In this document: positions 5,138 through 5,192 of the stretch, piece after piece
Position numbering within the stretch: the stretch's first letter is position 1
Layout: the number at the start of each line of letters is the position of its first letter
Source: JAGTRP01 sp050259815
Lineage (GTDB): Bacteria > Pseudomonadota > Gammaproteobacteria > Burkholderiales > Rhodocyclaceae
Length of the DNA stretch: 5,192 bases
Reading direction: 5' to 3'
Assembly: GCA_050259815.1 (NCBI GenBank)
Contig: JBLNBI010000345.1
Span: 1 to 5,192 of the forward strand
Translations under genes and position numbers: made by a program
Notes under the pieces: generated by a model
Database searches by the model: none
What the model was told of the DNA's origin: nothing
The model's input: the letters and a program-made list of their open reading frames with translations, nothing else

Positions 5138-5192
5138 TCACCAGCCGAAATGGGCTTTCACCCGTTCGCTCATCATCGAGGGCTCCCAGGGG
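5138..5192 (-). CDS. C-terminal end of a MIP18/PaaD-like (DUF59) metal-sulfur cluster assembly factor
   Basis: Only 17 residues and the stop (5138-5140) are inside the window: PWEPSMMSERVKAHFGW. The W-x-P-x-M-[MI]-S-x-x-[VA]-[KR]-x-x-[FL]-G pattern is how many DUF59/MIP18-family proteins end, where W-x-P-P-W precedes a short helix finishing in LG or FG. These small cytoplasmic proteins help assemble or deliver Fe-S clusters. The gene lies 19 bases upstream of the NnrS-like gene on the same strand, so the two are probably co-transcribed. The other frames across this stretch end less convincingly; one would overlap the NnrS-like start by ATGA but encodes an arginine-rich tail without family resemblance. 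Too little sequence remains for a firm call. Confidence 0.5.
   Translation of the reverse strand, partial: PWEPSMMSERVKAHFGW

Noticed and set aside
1..5192. CRISPR array, insertion sequence, tRNA or rRNA
   Set aside because: No regularly spaced direct repeats, transposase-like frames, terminal inverted repeats or recognisable RNA gene motifs were seen.

Overview
The window looks like GC-rich chromosomal DNA from a diazotrophic proteobacterium. A betaproteobacterium of the Rhodocyclales type is my best guess, based on gene families and codon use; nothing in the window fixes the taxonomy. It holds six protein-coding genes, two of them cut by the window edges. Two genes are on the plus strand and four on the minus strand.

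Left third (1-1955, minus): the N-terminal 651 residues of a large DUF748/AsmA-like envelope protein. It has one N-terminal membrane anchor and three visible repeats of a roughly 210-residue module. Its upstream region faces the next operon divergently.

Centre (about 2042-2745, plus): a compact two-gene nitrogen-fixation operon. It encodes a thioredoxin-fold [2Fe-2S] ferredoxin of the Shethna protein I / Clostridium pasteurianum type and a short NifZ. Upstream is a nearly textbook nif control region: a perfect TGT-N10-ACA NifA-type activator site inside a 6+6 bp inverted repeat, then an IHF-like site, then a perfect-spacing sigma-54 promoter, then a short leader with a strong ribosome binding site. 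No other nif gene lies in the window, so this is either a detached nif mini-operon or the edge of a larger cluster outside it.

Right-centre (2831-3638, minus): a 167-residue exported protein of unknown family, and upstream of it a 60-residue two-helix membrane protein that ends in a clean rho-independent terminator. About 390 bases follow (3651-4044) with small hairpins and no convincing gene.

Right (4045-5192, minus): a 357-residue, roughly 12-helix membrane protein resembling the NnrS family of NO-related haem membrane proteins. Nineteen bases upstream of it is the C-terminal end of what looks like a MIP18/PaaD-like (DUF59) Fe-S assembly factor. The two are probably one operon. Functionally, nitrogenase maturation and electron transfer lie next to nitrogen-oxide or Fe-S-linked membrane functions, but only the ferredoxin-nifZ pair is clearly co-regulated.
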